Assembly: GCF_001619875.1 (NCBI RefSeq)
Contig: NZ_LRFC01000034.1
Span: 1 to 64,000 of the forward strand
Direction: 5' to 3'
DNA from: Fictibacillus phosphorivorans
GTDB taxonomy: Bacteria > Bacillota > Bacilli > Bacillales > Fictibacillaceae
Length of the DNA stretch: 64,000 nucleotides
Shown here: piece after piece, positions 56,597 to 64,000 of the stretch
How the letters are laid out: each line of letters opens with the position of its first letter
How positions within the stretch are numbered: position 1 is the first letter of the stretch
The notes under the pieces: model-generated
Told to the model about the DNA's origin: nothing
What the model saw: the letters and a program-made list of their open reading frames with translations, nothing else
Database searches by the model: none
Position numbers and translations under genes: made by a program

Positions 56597-57502
56597 ATGG
56601 GACGATTATTCATCAAGTTAACAATTATCATCGGTGTTGTAATCCTGCTATTTATGCCAGTAAATAAATTTGTTAAGGATTCATATGATTACAATATCGA
56701 CCATGAGATACTGGCATTTAAAAAACATCCATATCCTGTTGATATCATCAATTTAGGTGCATCTCATTCCATGTATGGTTATTATTTTAAGCCTACTGGT
56801 CTGTCCCATCTGGACTTAGCGCTTCCTTCTCAGACCATTCAATACGATTATAAATTGTTGAAAGAGTATGGCGAGCATCTTAAACCGGGTGGTGTAGTAC
56901 TCGTTTCCATCTCTCAAATGACTTTCGCCAACTCTGAGGCTAAAAACATCGGAAATTATTATAAAGTTTTAGACCGTAGTGATATTGAACCGTTTCATTT
57001 AATTGATTATTACAGTTACTTGTACCTACCCGGGACAAATACGGGGAGTCTAACCTCTGCGGTCGCGGGTAAATTAAAAAACTTAAGGTGGGATTCCCAT
57101 CAACCCTGGGCAAATAACGGTAAAAATTATTCGGGTAGAAAGTATATGAAAATAGAGGACCAGTACCGAGAAGCCGAAGAAAACAATAGCATTGAACCAA
57201 ATGTAAAGCAGTTAAGAGAAATTGTAGATCTATGCAGCGAAAAAGGCTACAAAGTAGTACTGACCATAGAGCCAGTACATCAGTCTTACTTAGATTATTT
57301 TGATGAAAACGTAATGAATAGACTTGTTTTTCAGCATATAGAAGCCCTTAATTTAGATGTTCCATTATTAAATTATATGAGTGATCAAAGATTCGTGGAC
57401 AAAAAAGAATATTTTATTGATCCCGATCATTTAAACAGTGAGGGAAGAAAAAAGTTCTCTTGGATCGTATACGAGGAACTGAAGAGAATGGGCTATCTAT
57501 GA
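56597..57502 (+). CDS. Membrane-anchored SGNH-like acyltransferase (DltD-like role)
   Basis: 301 residues from ATG 56597 (GAAAGGA 6 bp upstream; a GTG at 56549 gives a longer form). N-terminal anchor (LFIKLTIIIGVVILLFMPV), outside domain with NLGASHSMYG (catalytic Ser candidate), GVVLVSISQ and DPDHLNSEGR (Asp-x-x-His), the SGNH order. Likely the final transferase onto an extracellular acceptor, as DltD or PatB. The family match is by motif and context, so the enzymatic role is inferred. Confidence 0.82.
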   Translation: MGRLFIKLTIIIGVVILLFMPVNKFVKDSYDYNIDHEILAFKKHPYPVDIINLGASHSMYGYYFKPTGLSHLDLALPSQTIQYDYKLLKEYGEHLKPGGVVLVSISQMTFANSEAKNIGNYYKVLDRSDIEPFHLIDYYSYLYLPGTNTGSLTSAVAGKLKNLRWDSHQPWANNGKNYSGRKYMKIEDQYREAEENNSIEPNVKQLREIVDLCSEKGYKVVLTIEPVHQSYLDYFDENVMNRLVFQHIEALNLDVPLLNYMSDQRFVDKKEYFIDPDHLNSEGRKKFSWIVYEELKRMGYL

Positions 57503-57540
57503 TAAGTTAATCGTAAATGAAAGCATTCAATAATAGTTGA

Positions 57541-57572
57541 TTCCCTCAGACTTATAGTTTGGGGGATTTTTG
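57541..57572 (+). terminator. Terminator after the acylation cassette
   Basis: TCCCTCAGAC/GTTTGGGGGA stem with G-U pairs, TTATA loop, then TTTTT. Confidence 0.85.
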
Positions 57573-57671
57573 CTTATTATGTTCGTTTTCGCGTATTTGT
57601 TAGTAGTTGGAGGAAGACGACTGCCCTTGCAGAATACATACAATATTGTAAAAGCAAGGAGGAGTTACATT

Positions 57672-58340
57672 ATGAAATTACTGCTCACATCAGGAGGCGT
57701 TATTAACAAAAGCATACATAACGCGCTGGTTGATATGTTAGACAAGCCGATTGATGAGTGCAACGCTCTTTGCATACCTACTGCGATGTACGGGCATCCT
57801 TGGGTCGGACCGGGCAAGAAAGTTTGGGACTTCATCAGTGGAAAAGAACAGAATCCCATGGTTAATCTAGGCTGGAAGTCAGTAGGCGTGCTAGAGCTCA
57901 CAGCGCTCCCAAGCATTGACAAGGATCGTTGGGTGCCGCTCGTACAGGAAACGGACGTTCTGTTGGTGTCTGGCGGCGACGCTCTTTACCTGAATTATTG
58001 GATGCGGCAGTGCGGGCTAGCAGACCTATTGCCATCTCTTTCTGCAGTGTATGTGGGAATGAGTGCAGGGAGTATGGTGATGGCACCGAGCATAGGGGAA
58101 ATCTTCGTTGGTTGGTCTCCGCCCGACGGTGAGGATAAAACACTTGGATTTGTTGATTTTGCAATGTTTCCGCATCTTGATCACGAGATGCTGCCGGATA
58201 ACACCATGGAAAACGCAGAGCGTTGGGCTGCAGGGATGAATGGACCAGCCTATGCCGTTGATGATGAAACTGCCATCAAAGTGATTGATGGAGAGGTCGA
58301 AGTGATATCCGAAGGGAATTGGAAACTGTTTACGCATTGA
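57672..58340 (+). CDS. Peptidase E-like (S51) protein
   Basis: 222 residues from the ATG after AAGGAGGAG; the longer open frame includes the terminator. Class I GATase-like fold of the S51 dipeptidase E family: VLLVSGGDALYL, nucleophile Ser in VYVGMSAGSMVMA (about 125-137), FPHLDHE His. Would cleave N-terminal Asp dipeptides or act as a cyanophycinase-like hydrolase; substrate not known. Own terminator. Confidence 0.88.
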   Translation: MKLLLTSGGVINKSIHNALVDMLDKPIDECNALCIPTAMYGHPWVGPGKKVWDFISGKEQNPMVNLGWKSVGVLELTALPSIDKDRWVPLVQETDVLLVSGGDALYLNYWMRQCGLADLLPSLSAVYVGMSAGSMVMAPSIGEIFVGWSPPDGEDKTLGFVDFAMFPHLDHEMLPDNTMENAERWAAGMNGPAYAVDDETAIKVIDGEVEVISEGNWKLFTH

Positions 58341-58402
58341 AATGACTCTTTTCATTTGTTCAACTATTAAATTTCTGCCAAAATGGTACTGTCATAACTG
58401 TA

Positions 58403-58435
58403 AGAGCCTTATTCCTTGGGGAAGAGGCTTTTTGT
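58403..58435 (+). terminator. Terminator after the peptidase E-like gene
   Basis: AGCCTTATTCC/GGAAGAGGCT stem with a bulge, then TTTTTG. Confidence 0.8.
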
Positions 58436-58471
58436 TTATTGATCATTTTCCATAAATTATAAATGTGCAGT

Positions 58472-58503
58472 GATTGATATTGAGTTATCAATCATGATAT
58501 AAG
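58472..58503 (+). promoter_or_regulatory. Promoter of the dus gene with inverted repeat
   Basis: TTGATA (58474-58479), 18-bp spacer, TATAAG (58498-58503). GATTGATA/TATCAATC (58472-58479 and 58486-58493) is an inverted repeat covering the -35, a possible operator. Confidence 0.5.
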
Positions 58504-58568
58504 TGTAAAAGAATATTTTTTTACCGTAATTTTGAAAGTGGCATCATAGTGAGAGGATTTGAGCTTAA

Positions 58569-59531
58569 ATGATAGATAATTTTTGGCGTGATTTACCGCG
58601 TCCATTTTTTGTACTTGCACCTATGGAAGATGTGACAGATGTTGTTTTCCGTCATGTCGTAAGTGAAGCAGGCAGGCCGGATGTGTTTTTCACAGAGTTT
58701 ATAAACTCAGATAGCTATTGTCATCCAGAGGGCTTGAAAAGTGTCCGCGGCCGTTTGAAGTTCACAGAGGATGAACAGCCAATGGTCGCACATATTTGGG
58801 GAGATAATCCCGAATATTTCCGCCAAATGAGTATTGGTATGAAGGAGATGGGATTTAAAGGCATTGATATCAATATGGGCTGCCCTGTGCCGAATGTCGC
58901 ACAAAGAGGAAAAGGAAGCGGTCTTATTCTGCGCCCGGAAGTAGCGGCAGAACTGATTCAAGCTGCAAAAGCAGGAGGACTTCCTGTCAGTGTAAAAACA
59001 CGGCTTGGCTTTAAGGAGGTAAATGAGTGGGAGGACTGGCTTACGCATATTTTAAAGCAGGATATTGCGAACCTTTCTATTCATTTACGTACAAGAGAGG
59101 AAATGAGCCTAGTAGATGCGCATTGGGAGCTTATCCCCGAAATCAAAAAATTACGTGACCGTATTGCACCAAACACCCTCTTAACAATCAACGGAGACAT
59201 CCCAGATCGTCAAGTCGGGCTAGAGCTGGCTGAAAAATACGGCATTGATGGTGTAATGATTGGCCGGGGGATTTTCAAAAATCCTTTTGCTTTTGAAAAA
59301 GAGCCTAGAGAGCACAGCAGTCAAGAATACCTTGATCTTTTAAGACTCCAGCTTGATCTTCAGGATCAATATGCGGAAGAAGTGCCGCGTTCGATTACAG
59401 GTCTTCATCGTTTTTTCAAAATCTATGTTAAGGGATTCCCTGGAGCTGCCGAACTGCGAAATCAATTAATGAGCACGAAATCAACGGATGAAGTACGTGC
59501 GTTGCTAGATCAATTTGTAAAGGAAGTTTGA
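58569..59531 (+). CDS. tRNA-dihydrouridine synthase
   Basis: 320 residues, FMN-dependent TIM barrel reducing uridine to dihydrouridine in t[18 protein letters not shown] at the start, catalytic Cys in [19 protein letters not shown] (about 95-113), KTRLGF, INGDI and [12 protein letters not shown] are all present. The position of substrate uridine cannot be told. A second dus gene elsewhere is likely, since this is not the usual lysS-linked one. Confidence 0.93.
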   Translation: MIDNFWRDLPRPFFVLAPMEDVTDVVFRHVVSEAGRPDVFFTEFINSDSYCHPEGLKSVRGRLKFTEDEQPMVAHIWGDNPEYFRQMSIGMKEMGFKGIDINMGCPVPNVAQRGKGSGLILRPEVAAELIQAAKAGGLPVSVKTRLGFKEVNEWEDWLTHILKQDIANLSIHLRTREEMSLVDAHWELIPEIKKLRDRIAPNTLLTINGDIPDRQVGLELAEKYGIDGVMIGRGIFKNPFAFEKEPREHSSQEYLDLLRLQLDLQDQYAEEVPRSITGLHRFFKIYVKGFPGAAELRNQLMSTKSTDEVRALLDQFVKEV

Positions 59532-59556
59532 TTTCATAGGCCAGTAAATATTGAAT

Positions 59557-59590
59557 TACCCCCCAAACTTTTTAGTTTAGGGGGTTTTTG
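59557..59590 (+). terminator. Terminator after dus
   Basis: ACCCCCCAAACT/AGTTTAGGGGGT stem, then TTTTT. Confidence 0.92.
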
Positions 59591-59692
59591 CTTAGCTTTA
59601 CACAGTTGAACTGGTTATAAATCAATCATAATTCCAACTTGTTTGAGAATACTTAAACAAAGTACGTATAAGCATCGTGGAGTTGATTGAGC

Positions 59693-60421
59693 ATGGAATT
59701 AATTAAAGAATTGTTACTGGTGACAGGCAGAATTTTAACCATTATCCCTTTAATGCTGCTAGTCGCATTATTTATGGGGAAGCGGTCAATCGGAGAACTG
59801 CCGGTTTTTGATTTTTTAGTCATTATTATACTTGGAGCAGTAGTTGGAGCTGATATTGCAGACCCAGACATACCACATATACATACGGCTGCAGCGATTG
59901 TACTTATTGGACTATTTCAGATCATTGTTTCGAAGTTAATTATTAGGCAGCGTAAGCTAGGGCACCTTATCACATTCGAACCTACTATAGTGATTCAAGA
60001 TGGCAAGCTGATTGTTAAAAACCTCAAAAAATTAAGATATTCTCTAGATAACGTGCTGCAAATGCTGAGAGAAAAGGATGTATTTGATATAGCCGATGTC
60101 CATTTAGGGATTATTGAAGCCAATGGAAGAATATCTATCTTGAAAAAGGAAACTAAAGCAACTGTCACATTGGAGGATATGAATTTAGTTAAAAAGTCTG
60201 CAAACATCTCCTTTCCTATAATTATCGAGGGTAAGATTTATGTGGATGTTCTAAAAAAGCTGAATTTAAGTGAATCCTGGCTTAAGGATCAGCTAGCAAC
60301 CATAAACATTATCGATATTAAGACAATATTCTTTGCTTCAGTAAATGACAAAAATGAATTACATGTATCTTTGAAAAATGATATGGAGGACACGGAAAGC
60401 TTACTCCCCATAAAACATTAA
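59693..60421 (+). CDS. DUF421 (YetF-type) membrane protein
   Basis: 242 residues from ATG 59693 (GTGGAG upstream). Three N-terminal spans, with MGKRSIGELPVFDFLVIIILGAVVGADI, the DUF421 signature, then a cytosolic domain with EPTIVIQDGKLIVKNLKKLRYSLDNVLQMLREKDVFDI, the usual YetF C-terminal fold. Family members in B. subtilis are sporulation- or germination-linked or uncharacterised. Single gene. Confidence 0.9.
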   Translation: MELIKELLLVTGRILTIIPLMLLVALFMGKRSIGELPVFDFLVIIILGAVVGADIADPDIPHIHTAAAIVLIGLFQIIVSKLIIRQRKLGHLITFEPTIVIQDGKLIVKNLKKLRYSLDNVLQMLREKDVFDIADVHLGIIEANGRISILKKETKATVTLEDMNLVKKSANISFPIIIEGKIYVDVLKKLNLSESWLKDQLATINIIDIKTIFFASVNDKNELHVSLKNDMEDTESLLPIKH

Positions 60422-60737
60422 TAGAAACCAAATATAGATCTTTCATCTAGTTCGTTTGTCATGCAAAATCTTTTAAAGCAAAAATGTCTTTAAATTTTGA
60501 AGAACAAGAGGGAGAAAACGGGTCATACAAACCTGTTTTCTCTCTTTTTTTATGAGATTTAGTAATTGTGCCATTATACCAACATGATTTTTTAATTGGT
60601 ATATTCTACCTAAAACGTGTATCACTCATCATTTAATTTATTGTTTTTTAAAAATTAAAATAATTCATATTATTCATTTAAATAGACTAGGTATTCTTTA
60701 TAATGAAAACTATCCAATTAATAGGAGGTAACAAATT
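60422..60737. other. Spacer before the M4 protease gene
   Basis: Contains the terminator at 60507-60552, an AT-rich stretch with no gene, a TATAAT at 60699-60704 with poor -35, and the GGAGGT of the protease gene. Confidence 0.6.
60507..60552 (+). terminator. Terminator after the DUF421 gene
   Basis: GAGGGAGAAAACGGGT/ACCTGTTTTCTCTC long stem, then seven T. Confidence 0.92.
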
Positions 60738-62405
60738 GTGAAGAAAAGGCTTATTGCTCCTGTGATTTTATCGTCAGCGTTGTTGGTAGGTTCTATTCCC
60801 GTTAATGTTTTTGCCCAGCCTGTTAATTCAATTGAGGTTAGTAGCGTTCAGTCTTTAAAAGAATGGAATGAAAAAGCAAGTGTTCCTTTATTTGTAAAGG
60901 AGCGCAATGCAGAGAAGTTTTCTTCTAGCAGTTCTGCCAATGCAATAGCTTATTTGAAGAAAAATCAAGAGAAAACCGGTATTCAAAATCCGGATCAACA
61001 TTTAAAAGTAAAAAATGTACAAAAAGATGAATTAGGGATGACTCATGTCCGTTTTACCCAGGCGGTCAATGGAGTACCTGTAGAAGGATCAGAAGTGATT
61101 GTACATTTTAATAAAAATGATGAAATTGTATCTGTGAACGGAAGAACAAACCAATCGCTTATTAATGATAACCTGGCTGCACGTACAACTGTAACCAGTG
61201 ATGCGGCACTTCAAGCAGCTCTTACCTCTGTAAATGCACCTGAGGAACTGACATATGAGCCAACTGCTGAGCTTGTCATCTATCCTTTTGAACAGAAAAA
61301 TCATACTGCTTATAAAGTAAATGTTAACTTCATGGGTGATGAGCCCGGAAACTGGTTTGTGTATGTAGATGCAAACTCCGGCAAAGTAATAGATAAATAC
61401 AATGGCTTAATGCACGCGGATGAGGTCAAAACCCAAAAGGGCTCAGGGAAAGGTGTGCATGGTGACCATAGGGAATTACATATCACTCGAGTGAAGGAAG
61501 ATAATGCTGGAACTAAGTTTGCATTAGCAGACTATTCGCATGAGAAAATTGAAGGAATCTTTACCTATGATTCCAAAAATGATGGAGATACAAGAAACGA
61601 TACACTTTATACCGGGAATTCAGCTGCGTTTATTAGCGATTATGATCGTGCAGCTGTTGATGCTCATTATAATTCTGAAAAGGTATACGACTATTTTCTT
61701 AATGAGCATGGACGTAATTCTCTAGATGGCAAGGGAATGGCAATTAACTCATATGTACACTTTGGAAACAATTATAACAATGCATTCTGGAATGGACGCT
61801 GGATGACTTACGGGGATGGAGATGGCCAATTTTTCATTTCTTTATCAGCGGGTCTTGACGTTGCAGCACATGAAATGACGCATGGTGTCATCTCTCACAC
61901 GGCCAATTTAGCCTATCGTAATCAATCTGGAGCATTAAATGAGTCATTCGCTGATATTTTTGGTGCGCTTGTTGATGATAGTGATTGGGAAATGGGTGAG
62001 GACATCATGGCACCGGCTGCAAAAGAGAGTGGTGTAACAAGGCTTCGAAGCTTAAGTGATCCGAACAGTGTTGTCGTAAGTAATCCACAACGAGCAGCTT
62101 ACGGAAGCGGCGTCTATCCAGCCCATATGGATCAATATTACAACATGCCACTTTCGGTTGATAATGGTGGTGTTCATGTTAACTCTTCTATTACAAACCA
62201 TGCTGCATATTTGATCGGTCAAGAAATTGGAAGAGAAAAACTAGGGAAGATCTTCTATCGTGCGCTATCTGTATATTTAACTTCGAATTCCAATTTTAGT
62301 GAAGCGAGACAAGCCATCGTACAATCTGCAACTGATTTGTACGGAGCAGGCAGTGTGGAAGAAGCTGCGGTTAACGCTGGATTCGATGCGGTTGGAATTC
62401 ACTAA
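60738..62405 (+). CDS. Secreted neutral protease (M4, thermolysin/bacillolysin type)
   Basis: 555 residues, GTG start 9 bp after AGGAGGT. Signal peptide to about residue 26 (VFAQ), FTP and PepSY propeptide (about 60-225), then mature M4 protease: zinc His and catalytic Glu in VAAHEMTHGV (about 374-383), third zinc ligand in NESFADIFG, and His in GGVHVNSSITNHAAY. Extracellular zinc endoprotease made as a self-cleaving precursor. Monocistronic. Confidence 0.96.
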   Translation: MKKRLIAPVILSSALLVGSIPVNVFAQPVNSIEVSSVQSLKEWNEKASVPLFVKERNAEKFSSSSSANAIAYLKKNQEKTGIQNPDQHLKVKNVQKDELGMTHVRFTQAVNGVPVEGSEVIVHFNKNDEIVSVNGRTNQSLINDNLAARTTVTSDAALQAALTSVNAPEELTYEPTAELVIYPFEQKNHTAYKVNVNFMGDEPGNWFVYVDANSGKVIDKYNGLMHADEVKTQKGSGKGVHGDHRELHITRVKEDNAGTKFALADYSHEKIEGIFTYDSKNDGDTRNDTLYTGNSAAFISDYDRAAVDAHYNSEKVYDYFLNEHGRNSLDGKGMAINSYVHFGNNYNNAFWNGRWMTYGDGDGQFFISLSAGLDVAAHEMTHGVISHTANLAYRNQSGALNESFADIFGALVDDSDWEMGEDIMAPAAKESGVTRLRSLSDPNSVVVSNPQRAAYGSGVYPAHMDQYYNMPLSVDNGGVHVNSSITNHAAYLIGQEIGREKLGKIFYRALSVYLTSNSNFSEARQAIVQSATDLYGAGSVEEAAVNAGFDAVGIH

Positions 62406-62418
62406 AAATGAACATCAA

Positions 62419-62454
62419 TGCACCTCAGGGAATATTTTTTCTTGAGGTGTTTTT
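62419..62454 (+). terminator. Terminator after the M4 protease gene
   Basis: GCACCTCAGGG/CTTGAGGTGT stem, then TTTTTCG. Confidence 0.85.
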
Positions 62455-62542
62455 CGTTTTGCTTGTAAAGCCACTAATCTTAGAAGTTTGACTCTATTAA
62501 ATTAACAGAACATTCATATTAATTAAACTTTATGAAAATGAA

Positions 62543-62571
62543 TTGTAATAAGAAGTAAAAGTCATTATAAT
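62543..62571 (+). promoter_or_regulatory. Promoter of the sstT-like gene
   Basis: TTGTAA (62543-62548), 17-bp spacer, TATAAT (62566-62571). The ~80-nt leader includes a small GTCTTT/AAAGAC hairpin. Confidence 0.7.
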
Positions 62572-62654
62572 ACGAGTATGCATTAGGAGTACAAGTGTCT
62601 TTTTCAGAAAGACTTCAATGAACAACGGGTTTATCATTCTAACTAGGATCGGTG

Positions 62655-63902
62655 ATGACATCTATGAAACGTGTACTGAAGCAGTGGAATCAGCTAAGTC
62701 TTGTAAAACAAATCGTAATCGGGTTAATTGTTGGTATTATACTCGCTCTAACAATTCCTCAAGCAGCAAAACCTGTTGTTATTTTTGGAACTTTATTTGT
62801 AGGTGCACTAAAGGCTATCGCACCTGTGCTTGTATTGTTCTTGGTTATGTCTGCAATCGCACAGCATAAACCAGGTCAACAAACGAATATGAAATCAATT
62901 ATTATTTTATACTTATTAGGAACGTTTTTAGCTGGATTAACAGCTGTTCTTGCAAGTTTTATTTTTCCTGTAGAATTAACGCTCGGTAAAGGAGCAGAGG
63001 GGGTAACGCCACCAGGCGGTGTTGTCGAGGTTCTTAAAACATTGCTCATGAACATCGTTGATAATCCTGTTAACGCTATTGTTAACGCCAACTATATTGG
63101 CATCTTGGCGTGGGCAGTACTTTTAGGTCTCGCACTAAAAAATGCACAAGATACAACGAAAACGATGATTGCCAATGTTTCAGATGCAGTTTCTAAAATC
63201 GTTACATGGGTTATCAAATTTGCTCCTTTTGGAATCATGGGGTTAGTATTTGAATCCATTACGGCAAATGGTATCAGTTCTTTATTAAGTTATGGAAAAT
63301 TGCTTGCTGTATTGATTGGTTGTATGGTTTTTATTGCGTTGGTTGTGAATCCATTGATCGTGTTCTTAGCTGCAAGACAAAATCCATATCCGCTAGTTTT
63401 TAAGTGTCTGAAGGAAAGTGGTATTACAGCCTTCTTCACACGCAGTTCAGCTTCAAATATTCCAGTTAATATGAAGTTGTGCGAAAACCTTGGATTGAAC
63501 AAGGATAGTTATTCAGTAGCCATTCCATTAGGTGCTACGATCAATATGGCTGGTGCAGCGGTTACTATTTCCGTATTAACGCTTGCAGCTGTTCATACAT
63601 TAGGCATACAAGTGGACCTTCCTACTGCACTTCTTCTTAGTTTGTTATCTGCTATATGTGCATGTGGGGCATCAGGAGTTGCCGGTGGATCACTGCTATT
63701 GATTCCATTGGCATGCAGCTTATTCGGAATCCCAGGTGATGTTGCGATGCAAGTTGTTGGAGTAGGCTTTATTATCGGTGTGCTGCAAGATTCTTTTGAA
63801 ACAGCACTAAACTCTTCAACAGATGTACTGTTTACAGCAGCAGCTCAACATAAAGAGTGGCGTAAAGAGGGAAAAACAGTAAAGTTGAATAAAGCAGCAT
63901 AA
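62655..63902 (+). CDS. sstT: Serine/threonine:Na+ symporter SstT
   Basis: 415 residues from ATG 62655; 62664 is also possible. DAACS-family transporter with about eight helices and two re-entrant loops. The [14 protein letters not shown] serine-rich hairpin (about 258-271), the [11 protein letters not shown] motif of TM7 and [16 protein letters not shown] near HP2 match SstT rather than glutamate transporters. Takes up serine and threonine with sodium. Confidence 0.93.
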   Translation: MTSMKRVLKQWNQLSLVKQIVIGLIVGIILALTIPQAAKPVVIFGTLFVGALKAIAPVLVLFLVMSAIAQHKPGQQTNMKSIIILYLLGTFLAGLTAVLASFIFPVELTLGKGAEGVTPPGGVVEVLKTLLMNIVDNPVNAIVNANYIGILAWAVLLGLALKNAQDTTKTMIANVSDAVSKIVTWVIKFAPFGIMGLVFESITANGISSLLSYGKLLAVLIGCMVFIALVVNPLIVFLAARQNPYPLVFKCLKESGITAFFTRSSASNIPVNMKLCENLGLNKDSYSVAIPLGATINMAGAAVTISVLTLAAVHTLGIQVDLPTALLLSLLSAICACGASGVAGGSLLLIPLACSLFGIPGDVAMQVVGVGFIIGVLQDSFETALNSSTDVLFTAAAQHKEWRKEGKTVKLNKAA

Positions 63903-63919
63903 ATTTTAAAAATAAAATA

Positions 63920-63956
63920 GCACCCCAATGCTAGTAGCGTTGGTGGTGCTTTTTGC
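63920..63956 (+). terminator. Terminator after sstT
   Basis: AGCACCCCAATGCT/GCGTTGGTGGTGCT stem, AGTA loop, then TTTTTG. The remaining 44 bases show nothing I can name. Confidence 0.9.
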
Positions 63957-64000
63957 ATTCTCTATAAAGGATTTGTGAACATGTCCATAGAATGCTTATA

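Noticed and set aside
62572-62654. T-box or amino acid riboswitch ahead of sstT
   Set aside because: Leader is only ~80 nt, without a T-box sequence or a terminator; just one small hairpin is seen.

Overview
The window looks like chromosomal DNA from a low-GC, spore-former-type Bacillaceae bacterium. I suspect a relative of Fictibacillus or Bacillus, but the genus is a guess. The gene order follows the known Bacillus subtilis purine-to-gat segment: yebE, yebG, purEKBCSQLFMNHD, a small EYxxD membrane protein, yerA, yerB, yerC, pcrB, pcrA, ligA, the CamS-type lipoprotein gene, gatCAB, a TetR gene, swrC, dgkB and rlmCD. Starts, Shine-Dalgarno sites and hairpin-plus-T terminators are all of Firmicute type.

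Layout. 1-76: end of a 5S rRNA gene and its terminator. 0.9-1.8 kb: manganese catalase (minus). 2.0-2.7 kb: yebE/yebG. 2.7-16.5 kb: a complete 12-gene operon making IMP from PRPP, preceded by paired PurBoxes, a sigma-A promoter and a guanine-type riboswitch with a readable antiterminator/terminator pair. It is tightly packed except for two gaps filled with GC-rich palindromic elements. 16.5-21.4 kb: small membrane proteins, an MFS exporter, a YerA-type adenine deaminase, YerB and YerC. 21.9-23.5 kb: an inserted MarR/oxidoreductase/GNAT block. 23.6-29.9 kb: pcrB-pcrA-ligA-camS. 30.5-36.4 kb: rocA, two small conserved genes and gatCAB. 36.4-40.4 kb: TetR regulator and divergent RND exporter. 40.6-47.9 kb: an accessory stretch with a glycine-rich-domain protein whose Cys/Gly tail lies behind an in-frame TGA, a peptide-type ABC importer without a binding protein, a CPBP protease and a GNAT. 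48.1-52.9 kb: dgkB, a methyltransferase, a secreted subtilase, rlmCD and a zinc-ribbon protein. 53.0-57.5 kb: the most interesting locus. 57.6-64.0 kb: peptidase E-like, Dus, YetF-like, thermolysin-type protease and SstT genes.

The 53-57.5 kb locus is a four-gene cassette: acyl carrier protein, acyl-adenylating ligase, MBOAT acyltransferase and membrane-anchored SGNH-like protein. The composition is that of the Dlt teichoic-acid D-alanylation machine, but the ligase does not look like DltA and the MBOAT itself ends in FVYGGF, a Tyr-containing tail like that of DltX or AlgI. A perfect 7-1-7 Fur box lies at the expected transcription start. I read it as an iron-regulated system that moves an activated acyl group across the membrane onto an extracellular polymer.

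A second theme is a set of intergenic arrays with different ~9-12-nt keywords (TTTCGCTCA, ACTCGTGGATT, TTTATAAGTC, possibly TTACTGAGA) but nearly the same 20-21-bp period. All lie just downstream of gene ends.
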